Of a DNA stretch of 64,000 bases, positions 34,338-45,851 are shown in pieces. The translations under genes and the position numbers were made by a program. Source of the stretch: Tanypteryx hageni (taxonomy: Eukaryota > Arthropoda > Insecta > Odonata > Petaluridae). Position 1 is the first letter of the stretch, and each line of letters opens with the position of its first letter. Location of the stretch: the NCBI GenBank assembly GCA_028673005.1, contig CM054118.1, positions 57,295,338 to 57,359,337 of the forward strand, in the 5' to 3' direction. A model generated the notes under the pieces. The model was not told where the DNA came from, did not search any database, and saw nothing but the letters and a program-made list of their open reading frames with translations.

Positions 34338-34602
34338 CAGTTGTCCCCAAACTAAGGCCCGCGGAAATTTTATTAAACATCATAAAATCAGTGTTTCCGA
34401 TTTAAAAACAGGCGCATTGTTCGCATTAGAATTTTTTATAAAATTTATTCACGTGTACTTATAATTATATATGCATGTATGCTTCGGTAATTATAGAATA
34501 AAATATTTTAAATTTTGAAACTGTTTTTTTTTTTCGATCCGGCCCGCCAAGCACTTTTATATTTCTATGTGGCCTTCCTCTCAAAAAGTTTGAAGACCCC
34601 TG
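34338..34602. mobile_element. hAT MITE, GGCCCGC family, 265 bp, sharing a target site with its neighbour
   Basis: The left end is CAGTTGTCCCCAAACTAAGG with CCCGCGG after it. The right end read inwards is CAGGGGTCTTCAAACTTTTT, later GGCGGGCCGGATCG. The flanks are GTCTAACC at 34330-34337, shared with the preceding MITE, and GTCTAACC at 34603-34610. This is a different family from that neighbour and related to 2075-2407 and 45852-46441. Confidence 0.93.
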
Positions 34603-34610
34603 GTCTAACC

Positions 34611-35486
34611 TATTAATTAAGAAGACTGTATTCCAAGAAATGATTGTTTATTACTTTCGCAGTGTAGACAAAAAAGGTACATAAACAATTGTCATAAGGC
34701 TGTTCTTTAGTTCACGATGAATTAGAAACCGGTATGGATCAAGGCTTCGCTATACAGTATTACAAGGGTCATCCCCACCTCCCTTATCAACACCTATTCG
34801 ATCGGCTCCTTCAACAAACACTCCTCTTTCTTCACCACTCTCCCTTCAAATTCATCTCGACCAATTCTCTGGGCTCTAGCTAATCCCTACCGTTAAACTT
34901 TTCCAATTACACCCGACACCTTTTCCTTCGTTTCCGAATCCGACCGCTAAAGTTTCGCTTGATTTGCCGGAAAACTCTTCGCAACGTCAATACCTGTCGA
35001 CGCCATTTTCATGATCGATAAAAGATTTAGTGATCGACATTTGAGAAGGAGAAAAAAATCCTGTACTTTTCCGGTCAAGTACAAGATTTTTTTCTCCTTC
35101 TCAAATACCAGTCTTTTGTTTCAGCTTTGTGCGAACATGCATAACATGTAATTTCAACACCTTTGTTTCTTGTGATTTAGTGATTGTTTTAAAAATTTCT
35201 TATGACTTCCTAAGAAATATAAATGGATTGTTTCGTTAAATTTTATGCCTACCGATCTGTATTAAATTGTTAATATTATATTTCTTCTATAGAAATAAAA
35301 ATTATCAACATATCTGTACAAAGAACGAGTAGATCTCGAAAATTCGTCGTTTTAAATTTTAAAATTCATCAAAATAAACAATTTATTGTGTCGATCTAGG
35401 ATTGGTCATGTAAATAAAAAGTAATCATTTTAAAATCGAGATGGTCGTATTCGAGCTTTTCTCCGTATTTTAGTCATATGTTAGAA
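34611..35486. other. No gene seen; contains a hairpin
   Basis: AT-rich sequence without coding signal, apart from the inverted repeat at 35039-35106. Confidence 0.5.
35039..35106. repeat. Near-perfect 30-bp-arm inverted repeat with 8-nt spacer
   Basis: The left arm 35039-35068 begins ATTTGAGAAGGAGAAAAAAA. The right arm 35077-35106 is its reverse complement with one mismatch. The spacer is TTCCGGTC. It lacks flanking duplications and transposon-type termini. Confidence 0.93.
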
Positions 35487-35757
35487 CAGTGATTCTCAGC
35501 CGGTGTGTCGCGAAGAGCTGGGAGGTATGTCGCCGAAAATTTTAATAACGGCTACATAAAACATAAAGTAAATGTTGTTAAGGATAGTTTTCCTCTTTCT
35601 AATGCATAATGCTTTGCAGCAATAAAAACAATACTTATGCTTAAACTCTTCATTGTTACACACTATTCCTTTTTTAGTTTGACGGATTGTAGTGTTGTGT
35701 CGCGCACGTGAGCGGCGAGCGTCATGTGAGTCGCGAAAAAAGGTTTAAGAACCGCTC
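35487..35757. mobile_element. hAT MITE, GTCGCC family, 271 bp
   Basis: The left end is CAGTGATTCTCAGCCGGTGT with GTCGCGAAGAGCTGGG after it. The right end read inwards is GAGCGGTTCTTAAACC with TTTTTTCGCGACTCAC after it. The interior matches the MITE at 34043-34329. The flanking 8-mers TGTTAGAA and TTCTATTA agree at four positions including central TA, so the target duplication is weak or eroded. Confidence 0.75.
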
Positions 35758-36009
35758 TTCTATTAAAAACATGTTCGTTAGTCTCACAGTCATTTCGTTA
35801 TTAAACAATGAAAATGAAGTTGTAAACCGAAAGCCACGCAGCCTACATGAAGTTATATACTACTTTATAGAAACGATAAATATCTTTATACAGAACGCAT
35901 TTCTCCTTAATTACTAATAGGAGTAATACCTATTTGGTTGGGATAACTATGGAGAGTATGAAGTTAGAGTAGATCCATGATGCCTTGTACGTATAATCAT
36001 CGTCGCCAG

Positions 36010-36281
36010 AAGAGCCGGCCCAGCTACGGGCGAGCCGGGCGGGGGCCAGGGGCGCTATCCCGATCATTTATCGATGCACTACTTGCAAGTGAATAAATAT
36101 TGGATACGAATTTATATCGACGAACAGAATGACATTCCTTTTAATTTTTCATTATCAATAATTTTTATAGATCGATGAATAAATTAACGTGTACTTTGTA
36201 AATATCTCAGCAAACATTAAGGGAGGGGGGCGTTGGAGTGCTATCTAGCCCGGGGCGCCAAAATTCCTCGGGCCGCCCCTG
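36010..36281. mobile_element. hAT MITE, GC-rich ends, 272 bp
   Basis: The left end is AAGAGCCGGCCCAGCTACGG. The right end read inwards is CAGGGGCGGCCCGAGGAATT with TTGGCGCCCCGGG after it. The flanks GTCGCCAG (36002-36009) and GTCACCAG (36282-36289) differ at one position. The GGCGCCAAAATT phrase near the right end recalls the fragment at 54168-54223 (GGCGCCAAAGTT). Confidence 0.82.
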
Positions 36282-36289
36282 GTCACCAG

Positions 36290-39200
36290 GAAACCTAAAT
36301 ATGAGTGAATTTTTCCATGACGTCTCTTATAAATTAGGGGAATAATGTAGCATAAAGAGAAATCTTATACTACATGTTATAACTTACATAGTGGAAAAAC
36401 ACTCAGTACCGACACCTCTTGTCAATCACACCAATTTCTTATTGAGCACGGCGCTTTTATTTCGCGACACGTATTCGGCACATTTATCAATAATTTATCC
36501 TGAAATAAAACTATCGTGGATAAAATTTTCAATCAGTCTTAGGCGTTATATTATCGATTATTTGGATCGAATATGTTTGTCTGGGGGAAAATACGGCCAA
36601 TCGCCTCATATCAGCGAATTGTGAAATGCAATATTAGAGCACGTTATTTTGCGCGGATAGCTCTTCAGAAACGTTCCCGTCCCGATGCACTCAAATAGTT
36701 CGATAGTGAATACTGAGAGGAAGAAAGCGAAAGGACGGAGTGCGCAAAAGAAAGGAGGAAGTCTTGAAACATATGGATTCGTTTGGTGAGGGAGGAAGGA
36801 AATGTTGGGCCGCGAGCAGGAACATCAAACCGGATACATAAAAGAGGGGTGGTCCGGATCCAGACGGGAATGGTTAGGTATCAATCACTACATTAGGGGG
36901 GGGAGAGCGATCGGAGCTATATGAGAGCGGGTGGGTTTGGGAAAGATGGCAAGTGCAGTGGGAGTCAGTTTCCTGATGAGTTGCGGGAAAGTGTTTTGGA
37001 AGGTTGGGTGGGACAGGAAGAAGAAGATGGAAGTAAGGAGAAAGGGACAGACAAAGAGAAAAGCTTTTATTTCGGTGAAATTGACCCTATTTATTCCCTT
37101 ATTATCAAACCTTCACTCCTTAACATAGGTTGTGTTTTGAGATGTAAGTATATATACCAAGTGGAGGTGATGAAAGTGAGAGAAAGGAGAAGTGAACCCT
37201 TGAGTTGGCCGGGGGCAAAAAGGAAATTGGTCGGATCGAATGTCATAAAGAAAGCGAGTTTTTTAAGGGGTTGCATGACTGTTGCGCACCAACTTTCGGA
37301 AATATTATAAAAGTTATGATATCTTTTCATGACTTCTCTTTGCCGCAATGTTTGTTTGATATAATTCCGGATGTTGTTCCTATGGAAACGTGGATAGGTT
37401 CTCGGCTTCTCGAGCACTAGATGGCAACAAATATTCTCATAACCAAATTTTATTTTGAAAGCAAGCTTCAAAAAGGAGGAAGATATTGTCAAATTGCGTT
37501 TTTTATTTCTGCATTTTTTTGACATCGAGAACGTCCACTTCCTGCAAGATGAGAATTTAAGGGTCCATTAAAGGAAATATGGAGAAACTTGCTTCTCGAG
37601 GCCATACGCTAGCGAAAGACAGCCGTGCCGAAACAAAATTTCCATGCGATCCTTTTTGATAGCATTCGTAGCGGGTCAAGTTTTGCACGAACCGGATTTT
37701 CTGGCTCTGCCATGATTTTCATATTTTTACTTAGTAATGTTGAGCAAAGCAACTCCATCGGCAAAATTTTCCGTCCTCTCCGGATGTCTAGTTTTTTTCA
37801 TTCATTAATCAAACATTCGCGAGGAATACTTCTAAAAGAAGTGATCGATTATAATTTAATGCTAATCAGGAAAATTTATAATATTTGTAGTCATTAAATA
37901 ATGTGGGAGCTAAAATTAGTCATCTTGCCCCAAAATTCTGAAATGAATCGGCCGAGATCATAATAATCTTTTATTACTTTGCACGTGAACACGTTTTACG
38001 AGATTTTATACCCACTTAATCTCACATTTGAAACTTTTATAAATAATATTTGCGAATAATTTATACCGCTTAAACCCCAAAGATTATGCGAAGTATGAAA
38101 ATAGTTATCACGTTAAAGAATTGAAATTTTTATTTAATCAGCTACTATCACTTAAGTGTTTATATAAATTGGAACGATAAAGTAATCAGAAACACATTAA
38201 GCTTTGGGAATATTCATAATAAGTTGATATGAAGAAAGCAGCGTGTAAAAATAAAAGTGGTGAATTTTTTATTTAATCTCTCCGGGGAAGTTAATATACG
38301 TCAAGAAAATTCTAGCTTAAGAGCTTTTTCCAGAAATAAGAAATGTTGTCTTGGAGACTTTCTATTATGCAAGCACAAAACTAATCAAATGCTGTGGAAG
38401 TACTATTCATAAAATTCTCCATTTTGTGATTATACCCAAAGAAATTATCTAAAAATGGGTATATCATAAATCATTTGGATTTGGGTCACATTACTTCGCG
38501 CTATTTTTTCTTTGTTAATTCTCGACCGAATGGATTATGCCAAAAAAATGAAACTACAAAGTAATTTGAATCATTTCATCATTACATACAAGAAAAAAAC
38601 ATTGAAGTAAGTTACCTACGAAGTGGGGGTTTTTATTTTATTTTATGAAACCAGACTAGTTAAGTTATTCGTAGCTGTCGAACGAGTTTTTCTTACGTTC
38701 CCCAAATAATAAAAACAACACAGGTGAACAGAAAGAAACAATAATATGGGAGGAAACTAAACCAGCCTTCTTGCTATTTATTGGGTTAAGACAATAAAGA
38801 AATTTCTTATTTCATATGATCCAAACCTCTAAAAAAGGGTGTTAAAATATTTTTTTAAACTGACTCTTCTTCCGAGAGAAATCAAAAGTAGAAGGAGAAA
38901 GGTAGGCTGTATATTATGAGGAAACGAGCCGAGGAAAATCTCGTCTGGATTTAAAAACAGGTCGCGTCATCCCTTCATTTCGCACCATCAACAGAAAAAT
39001 AATATCTATTGAGGAGAAGGGCCATTAAGTACGTTACACGCGTCATCGATCGCGATTTTTTAAACAGAAATACGAGTTGGAACGTACACATCCGATTAGC
39101 CTCAATGAGACGCGAGAGAAAACCTCAAAAAACGTTTAATTTCTTGTCTTTGGACGATTGACGCTAAGACAAGAGTTCACAACCAAAGGGCATTTTGAGA

Positions 39201-39700
39201 TCCGTTTAACTTGAGAAAGTAGATGCGATCGGTAATCCTTTCTTTATCGGGAGAAAACAGCGTAATCATACTCCTAAGATAGTATCTTGTTAAATTTTTA
39301 TTATAATAACCCTCATTATTACGTGGAATATTAAGATAATGCTTTATACGATAATTGAAGGCATTCTTATCGGATTTTTGATAACTCCTACCAGAATAAA
39401 TCGTCTGACTGAATCCCGTCATTGGAAATATCGCATAAAATTTATCATTTGTTTTCATATCAAAGAAAATAGAATAAAAAATAATTCGGTGATTCAAAAA
39501 AATGTCAATAATTTCCTTAACAAGTGACAGAAGAATTGCAGAGCAAATTATACAGGGCGAATTTTTTCCTTCCTTCCAAAAAAAACTATCGTAAATAGAT
39601 ATTAGTGTCCCGCCACAAAGCAACAAAAATATGAGTAAAAATATCACTCCCACGGAATCGAAAACGGGTACTTTGAAATACTATGTGCTATCCACTACAC
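36290..39700. other. No gene called; purine-rich stretch at 36700-37060
   Basis: The frame 36921-37310 (129 codons) lies in a G/A-rich tract, and its charged Gly/Glu/Lys translation has no domain. Its antisense frame 37091-37525 is equally anonymous. The minus-strand frame 39177-39653 (158 codons) starts with a hydrophobic stretch but shows no homology I recognise. These are left uncalled. Confidence 0.45.
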
Positions 39701-39943
39701 TAAGGCTGAACGCACACCGGTTAGTCAAGACAAGACACATTTAGTCACAATCAGACACGATTGTTTGCATTTCCGCTTGTGGGGAAACGCACACCGATTA
39801 GTCACTACACTTATGTTAGAGGTGTTTAAACGTGTCTTTTCTGCTTGTCTGATGGAATAGCGTGTGCAGTATTTCTGTCAGTCTCAGGCAGCACATCTAC
39901 ACAGTCACTTTGCTTTTTGTGACTCTGGACTACTTTTACTTTT

Positions 39944-40196
39944 ATGATGGCTACTGATGAAAAGTAATTGCTCCTATTGCAGGAGAAGGAAATATTGTAC
40001 AGTGAGGCTAAAGGAACACCACAACAGAAATATTACAGAAAACCTATTGAGGGAAATAGCGGAAGAAATTAATATGACAAATAGTAGAATGGATTTTATT
40101 TTACATTTTAGTCAAGCTACTAGAAACGTATTCATAAATGCAATACAGTCACTTATTGATAGATTCATTTTGCCATGGAACTTTTTCTTTGTTTGA
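39944..40196 (+). pseudogene. MADF (Myb/SANT-like) protein remnant of Harbinger element
   Basis: From the ATG pair at 39944/39947 the translation is MMATDEK, an in-frame stop, then LLLLQEKEILYSEAK. A frame shift near 40010 leads into EHHNRNITENLLREIAEEI. Read across the breaks, this has the MADF-domain pattern: leucines, an LY-type turn, a YKNR-like HHNRN, then a W-substituted LLREIAEE helix. The accessory gene of Harbinger elements commonly encodes such a DNA-binding protein. The rest of the domain is lost in the internal deletion. The stop, the shift and the truncation make it non-functional. The assignment is by pattern, so moderate. Confidence 0.45.
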
Positions 40197-40209
40197 TAAT
40201 AAATAGTTC

Positions 40210-40425
40210 TTAAGTTATTCTTATTTTTAGAGCATCGTTTGTTGGCCTACGTGTAGGTGTAATATTTCCAATAGAAAATGATTCTCGAAACAGCTGAGTT
40301 TCCAGGTTACTGCATTGCTTCCTCTTTATAATGTTCTGATGTACACAGGCTGCCACAACAATGACGTATATTTTATTTGGATCAACGCTTATTTCACTGC
40401 CGCAAGTTGTCTCTTGCTTACACAA
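40210..40425 (-). pseudogene. Harbinger nuclease (DDE_Tnp_4) C-terminal remnant
   Basis: The 71-codon minus-strand frame contains ISVDPNKIYVIVVAACVHQN followed by IIKRKQ. PIF-Harbinger nucleases end with a helix of the form ..VxAACVLHNxxKxx, and here VHQN replaces VLHN. The catalytic DDE residues lie upstream in such proteins, so they would have been encoded to the right and are deleted. Its location inside perfect Harbinger ends and the TAA duplication supports the call. It is too short to function. Confidence 0.65.
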
Positions 40426-40604
40426 TCAGTTCTAAATAAAAAGTGCAGCTGTAAAAACAACCTTGTCCTCCGACATCTTGTTCCCGACTGTGACTATCGG
40501 TGTGTGTTGGCGTCTAAGGACTAAGCGTGTCTTGTCTTGTTTTGTCTGAGATTGTCTTGTCTAATAGTGTCTTGTCTTGACTAACCGGTGTGCGTTCAGC
40601 CTAA

Positions 40605-41835
40605 CGTTTCATCCGTAGATGCCTCCCAGCAAAAATCATTGCGCTAGTGCTAGCATGAATTCTTCTTCCCCAACCCTTACGCTTGCATTCTGCTGCTTCC
40701 AACGCATTGATGAAAATTCAAATATAAGAGAACAATGATTTTCCAAGAAATAATGCCTCTTAATTATTTTCAAAAAATATATTCATCTTTTTCACATGAA
40801 TTTTTTTCAGACTACATTTTGATATGCCTGCTATTTAATTGCTCGGGAGAAAGGGAAATCCACATTTTATTCAGCTTCAGTTCATTTTTACAACTGAATT
40901 TACGTATATGCATTTTTTTATTTCACGTCAAAAATCCGGGATCCAATTTTCCTTGATTGCAATTCAAGTTCCTCCACGGTCAAATTTTACGTTATGAATT
41001 ATATGATAATTAAGTCCTCATACCCCTGGTGATAATTTAAGTGCTCGCAAGATAATTACATCAATTTTGCTTGTAAGAGGGTAAGGATATTTCATAGATT
41101 ACACAGACAGCTGATTCCGAATGAACGAAGAACATTCTTTTTATTAAAATTCTGAGTTTTGATGGATGTAATTTACGAACGTAATCTAATTATTTCTATG
41201 ACTATATAATGTCGGTATTTTCGTTTATGCACATGATGCCATTTATTTATGGCTAGTTAATTCATGGCGTGTTTTAATTGAAATAACATAATAGATTATT
41301 TTAAAAAGTAGATAAGAGATACCAGAGAATTCCTATACACTGTGAGCACTACTCGCCAAATGGGAGCCTGCGTGCACCAAGGTCGCCCGCGACAATGTAA
41401 AATATTCATCATCTAAAAATTTATATTTTTAAGAGCATTGTGCTATCTTATTTAATAGTAATCTGTGCCTATTTTTCCATATGTGTGTAGTTCGAGGAAT
41501 GAATCCCCACTTGTCACTCACCAATCCATTAGATTCTGTTTCATATACTCTAGCTTCCTGGTTATAACTCCGTTGCATATACCAAGGATGCGGGTGTTGC
41601 TTTCTCACCCTACATTCTATAAAAAAACTTAGAAGAAATTTCACGGTATTGACTATAATTTGGAGTGAGTATTATTTTGCTCTATTTTTTGTTTGTAGTC
41701 ATCGGTAAAAATAAAATTTAAGTATAAAACATACTTCATTGGGTCAATGGGACCGTGACCTGGGTTATACGTGAGTCGCCGTCCTCTAAAATCCGAGTTA
41801 ATGTTATTAATGTGGTGGTCCCAGAGGGTATAATG
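40605..41835. other. No gene seen
   Basis: AT-rich sequence with short domain-free frames. Confidence 0.5.
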
Positions 41836-42100
41836 CAGTGTTTTCCAAACTAGGTCCCGCTGTCCGTTGGGGTGCCGTACCTGATTCTTGAGGGAGCCGC
41901 GAAAAACTTTTTCAAGTAAATAAATTAAAGATTTGGAAATGCTAATAGGTCATAGGTGTATAATAACAACAAATAGATGCGTCCAAACATTCTGATACTC
42001 TCGTGGCTAAATATAGAACTTTGTTCCAAGGTTGGCGTGCCGCGAAATTCTGTTTATCTTTAAAAGGGTGCCGCGCCTACAAAAAATTTTGGAACCACTG
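41836..42100. mobile_element. hAT MITE, 265 bp
   Basis: The left end is CAGTGTTTTCCAAACTAGGT with GGTGCCG further in. The right end read inwards is CAGTGGTTCCAAAATTTTTT with GTAGGCGCGGCACCC after it. The flanks GTATAATG and ATCTAATA agree at five of eight positions including central TA, so this is an old insertion. Confidence 0.82.
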
Positions 42101-42140
42101 ATCTAATACTTATCCTAGTAGACCCATGGTAGGCTGTCGA

Positions 42141-42340
42141 CAGTGCCGGATTAAGTGGTACGCAAAAAATGCAAGTGCGTGGAACCCAGAGGGCGTGTGG
42201 CCCACAGTAGGTCAACCATATCTCGTCTCGTCTCACCTAAACCCTTTCCGAGTGTTCCCGTACAGATCATAGACCTTGCAATTATGTGTTACCTGTTGCA
42301 GATTTACGATTTGGGTGGGGCCTTGAAGACCTGTGCGCGG
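42141..42340 (+). mobile_element. hAT-like end fragment (CAGTGCCGGATTAAG)
   Basis: CAGTGCCGGATTAAGTGGTA at 42141 closely resembles the CAGTGGCGGATTWAG terminus used by many arthropod hAT elements, including the general style of the element at 12130. No matching right terminus is evident before the microsatellite at 42365, so the extent is a guess. Confidence 0.45.
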
Positions 42341-42364
42341 TGTTCATGTCTCCTATATAAATAA

Positions 42365-42637
42365 ATATATATATATATATAAACTTATGGAAAAGAAAAG
42401 GTAGTGACGAGGGTGGCAACAAGGTGTTGAAGGAAGCCCAGCGGACACTTACCAAGTTGAGAACCAAGTTGGCAGGCTTCTGGGGGCGTCAAAGAGACAC
42501 GTAAAAAACACGTACACAACAAAAAAACGAAAGCTTATCGGGCCTATGCCATTCTTCGGCGATAGAGTATATATAGAGTATGTATGGAGTATATATATAG
42601 AGTATGTATAGAGTATGTGTGTGTGTGTGTGTGTGTT
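42365..42637. repeat. Microsatellite cluster
   Basis: An (AT)8 run at 42365-42380. AGAGTATGTATAGAGTAT-type repeats at about 42562-42615, then (TG)n at 42615-42637. Between these lies ordinary sequence. Confidence 0.85.
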
Positions 42638-42639
42638 TG

Positions 42640-43224
42640 AATTACAAATGATGTAATTTACTTGATAATCTCTCGGATAAGAATTGTGAAATAGAGAATG
42701 CGCAAGAATTTTCGTTAGTAACCATAACTTACGTATTATATGCTAAATTAACCTACATAGCTCTGTGTCTCTACACAATGCTTTGCAATTTATCATTTAA
42801 TGGGAGGAAAAATTCCCCATCGTACAGATTTTAAATAACTAAATCCATTTATGGCGGCGGAGGAATTTCAAGAATATTATGTTTATGTTTCGGCCAGAAA
42901 ATATCTCTTTTTAATATCTATTCACGTCGCTCACGGCTGAATGGGAAAAAACACTTTCTCTAGAGTTCTTCTTCTACTACTGGCCACGGTTTTTTCAAGG
43001 CGCTTGACAAATAAGGAAATTAAACAAATACTAATGACAATATCATCTCAATTTCTAATTTTGCTAACGGTCTCTTCACTTTTTAATGAATTATGTAAAC
43101 TTTAAATAGGGAACAGTGGCTGACTTTTTTATGCGCCTAGCCTTATGGAATTTATTTAATTTTCAATAAATTATTTAACGATTTTGTTTATTTTAGACAA
43201 TCAAAGGAATATAAAGTAAACGGC
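42640..43224. other. No feature seen
   Basis: AT-rich sequence leading into the inverted copy of the left-end dispersed repeat. Confidence 0.5.
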
Positions 43225-44085
43225 GCAATATAAATTGCACAAACTTTCTCATATACGTATACGGTCCACTGTGTACGCTTGTAAAAGAAAAACGCTTATA
43301 ATTAAAAGTTAACCGTAGTTTAGTGTATATTTTAATGCCACTGATCGATATTTAGTAATTTTGTGGGATATATGGCTTAGTTAGTACTATTTGGGACATC
43401 AGACTGTACGATTGGATGGATTTTTATCAAAATCCGTAGAGCCATTTTTGAGTAAATAGAATTTTTTTCAAAATATCCTAGAATCAAGTAAATTGTTGCG
43501 CAATATCGTTCATCTCTTCAGAATTTCTTTTATGAATGATTTTATCCACAAATATGAGATATCATTCGATTTAGTTGAACCATAAGGCTGTACTAAAGTG
43601 TTGAGTGGATCGCGGCGGAGGCATGACGTCATAGGGCTTAGGTAAGGTAGCGTAGCGTAAACTGTAATGTCACTGAACGCCATATGGTGATTTTTGAGAA
43701 ATATGGCTTACTCAGTATTATTTGTAACATCAGGCTCTACAACTGTATTGATTTTAATCAAATTCTATGTAGCCATTTTGAGTTAATCAAATTTTTCTAA
43801 AATTCGCCAAGAATAAACTACCCTTTATCTTTACGCAATATCATTTTTATGAAAAAGGGTCTACAAAAGATGATATATTGCATAAATAGGAGATATCATT
43901 CGATTTAATGTACGCGTTTGGGCCCTAGGACGGAGAACAGACAGACAGAGGGCATGGTGAAAACCACTTTTTTGTACTCAGGGACACCTAAAACGTGTAT
44001 TTCCATCAAAATCTCGAAGTCGAATTTTTTCACGATTACAATACTTTCTCAATACACTCGTACTACGTATATGAAAAAGTAAATG
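43225..44085. repeat. Dispersed repeat, inverted copy of 1262-1905, with an extra tail
   Basis: Positions 43225-43850 are the reverse complement of 1262-1905, including the roughly 340-bp internal duplication (CAATATCG at 43502, CAATATCA at 43843). Beyond the shared part, 43920-44085 adds ACAGACAGACAGAGGG, GGACACCTAAAACGTGTATT and ATTACAATACTTTCTC, ending in GAAAAAGTAAAT. That tail style is reminiscent of the 3' ends of non-LTR-derived repeats in arthropods. The class remains open. Confidence 0.65.
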
Positions 44086-44197
44086 AGGATAAAAATTCAT
44101 TAGCAAGAATCTTTTGCCATTTTAATTGAATGCAGGATATTTGTTGCGCTTTGTAAGCAAATCCAGACAACACAAAAATTCAACAATTTACGGAAGA

Positions 44198-44200
<3 letters not shown>

Positions 44201-44237
<37 letters not shown>

Positions 44238-44341
44238 CTATATATATATTGAAATTAACTATATATATATTAACTATATATATACATGAATTTTAATCGA
44301 TGATTTATTTGAAGGCATCCAGTTTTCATTCATTAGAAGCA

Positions 44342-44382
<41 letters not shown>
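44201..44382. repeat. AT-rich and (CT)n(CA)n microsatellites
   Basis: AT repeats at 44201-44285 are interrupted by three TTAACTATATATATA-type units. (CT)n at 44342-44365 is joined directly to (CA)n up to 44381. Confidence 0.92.
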
Positions 44383-45851
44383 GTAGTATATAGTATATAA
44401 GATGAATAGTACAATTTACTGACATTATGAATCAATGCAGTTTGCTAAATTACTTTCTTGAGTTATTCATTTGAGCAAAATACTGGAATAAATATATTTT
44501 GTTTTTATTTCTTACCCAAAAAAATTGAATTTGATATTTATTATGTGAAGATATTTAATTTTGCGTATTGAACAATTCTTCATCGATGTGAGAGAATTTA
44601 AACTTAAAGATTGGATTTTTTAACGACGAAATGGTAATACATCTTAATGTATGGCTTACCTAACATATAGATCGAGTATCTATTGGTGTTATTTTAGACG
44701 TCATATATCATCGAATGAAAGGATATAATGCATAAACTGAACTGCTACTATTATTATTTTAAAGATCCTCTATTAAGAAGTCTTTTTCTATAAACTCACT
44801 GGTTTTCTGCTTTACTTTGAAAGATTACAATCAATAACTAAGGCTTATTAAAGACTCAAAAACATCAGTAACTTTTGTAGTAACTAGCTGTGAGAAACTT
44901 TATTAATTATAAATAAATTTTTCGGCATCTCTTTTAGATGAAAGATATATATAATTATCTAGCGCCTTGCACTGTTGTACCATTGATGCTTCATACCTAC
45001 AGGAAAAAATAGGAACTAATATCATCAAGTATAATTAGAATTATTACGGGAACAATGCCCATCAGAGCTTTAAAAATAAATAATTGTCTTCTTGCGTTAA
45101 TGAAGCCTAATGAATCTCCCACGACCTAAAGCTGTAATGAAAGCATACTAGGAGTTAGTGGAGGAACAAATGAAATCACTGCGTTCCCTCAGCACCCTCT
45201 CCTCTCCTCTCTCTCTCTCTTTCTCTCTCTCTATCTCTCTCCTATCTCGCATTAACTTTCGTCCGTGTGACTAATTACATAACGGGCTTAAGAGGGGACG
45301 AGGAAGGGGTGCATGGGAGAATCGCTCATTTTCGTTAATTTTCGCACACTCTTCATTCAAATGTTTTCTTTTTTGCGGCCTTTTTCGCGAAACAGAGAGC
45401 GGTTATTTCTCATAGAGTTTCGCGCGGAAAAGAGAAACGGAAAATTACGTCACAATGTCAACAGATCGAGAGTGCCGTATTTTTTTGATTATTTTTTCTT
45501 TCCTCCCCCTGAGATGAGAACTGTTCGAATTTTTTTTTTGACGGCCCTACTTCAGCGACGTGAAAATAAAGAATGCCAAAAAACGAGGAAACCGGTAATA
45601 GGAAGAAGGTGGGTGGGAGATGGGAGACAATGGAAGATAGCTCTTTCCTCGAAGAATACATTTTTCAAACGGCGTAACGGATTCGCTTGTTTAGAGCGAG
45701 GGAGAAATATGATTCAATTAAAGAGCAAGGATAAGCGTAAGCTTTAACTGTTTCGTCAAGTTGTTAAAAATACCCTTTCGATGGTATTTAAAGCCGCTGA
45801 ATTTAAAAATGTTTACTCGGTCACAAATTTCACTCCAATAATCGTTTAGAG
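44383..45851. other. No gene called; CT-rich tract at 45195-45243
   Basis: The plus-strand frame 45313-45747 (144 codons) is rich in Phe and Arg, overlaps a pyrimidine-rich zone and has no domain, so it is not called. The CT tract is a perfect or near-perfect microsatellite. Confidence 0.5.

Larger units (their letters stand above)
39704..40601. mobile_element. PIF-Harbinger transposon, 898 bp, internally deleted
   Basis: TAA at 39701-39703 and TAA at 40602-40604 flank the element, which is the PIF-Harbinger 3-bp target duplication. The terminal inverted repeats are perfect for 35 bp, starting GGCTGAACGCACACCGGTTA and ending GACAAGACAC. Repeats of TGTCTTGTCT/AGACAAGACA fill the subterminal zones. 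The interior holds two decayed coding remnants, one per strand, matching the two-gene layout of Harbinger elements. Perfect ends suggest the element was mobilised fairly recently by a transposase made elsewhere. Confidence 0.95.

Noticed and set aside
36921..37310. 129-codon plus-strand open frame
   Set aside because: Lies in a G/A-rich tract, has no domain, and an equally long antisense frame overlaps it.
39177..39653. 158-codon minus-strand open frame with hydrophobic start
   Set aside because: AT-rich, no family features, and the hydrophobic segment is what T-rich codons give. It stops just before the Harbinger element.
45313..45747. 144-codon plus-strand open frame
   Set aside because: Composition-driven and without a recognisable domain. 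It ends near the start of a hAT MITE with no sign of an exon boundary.
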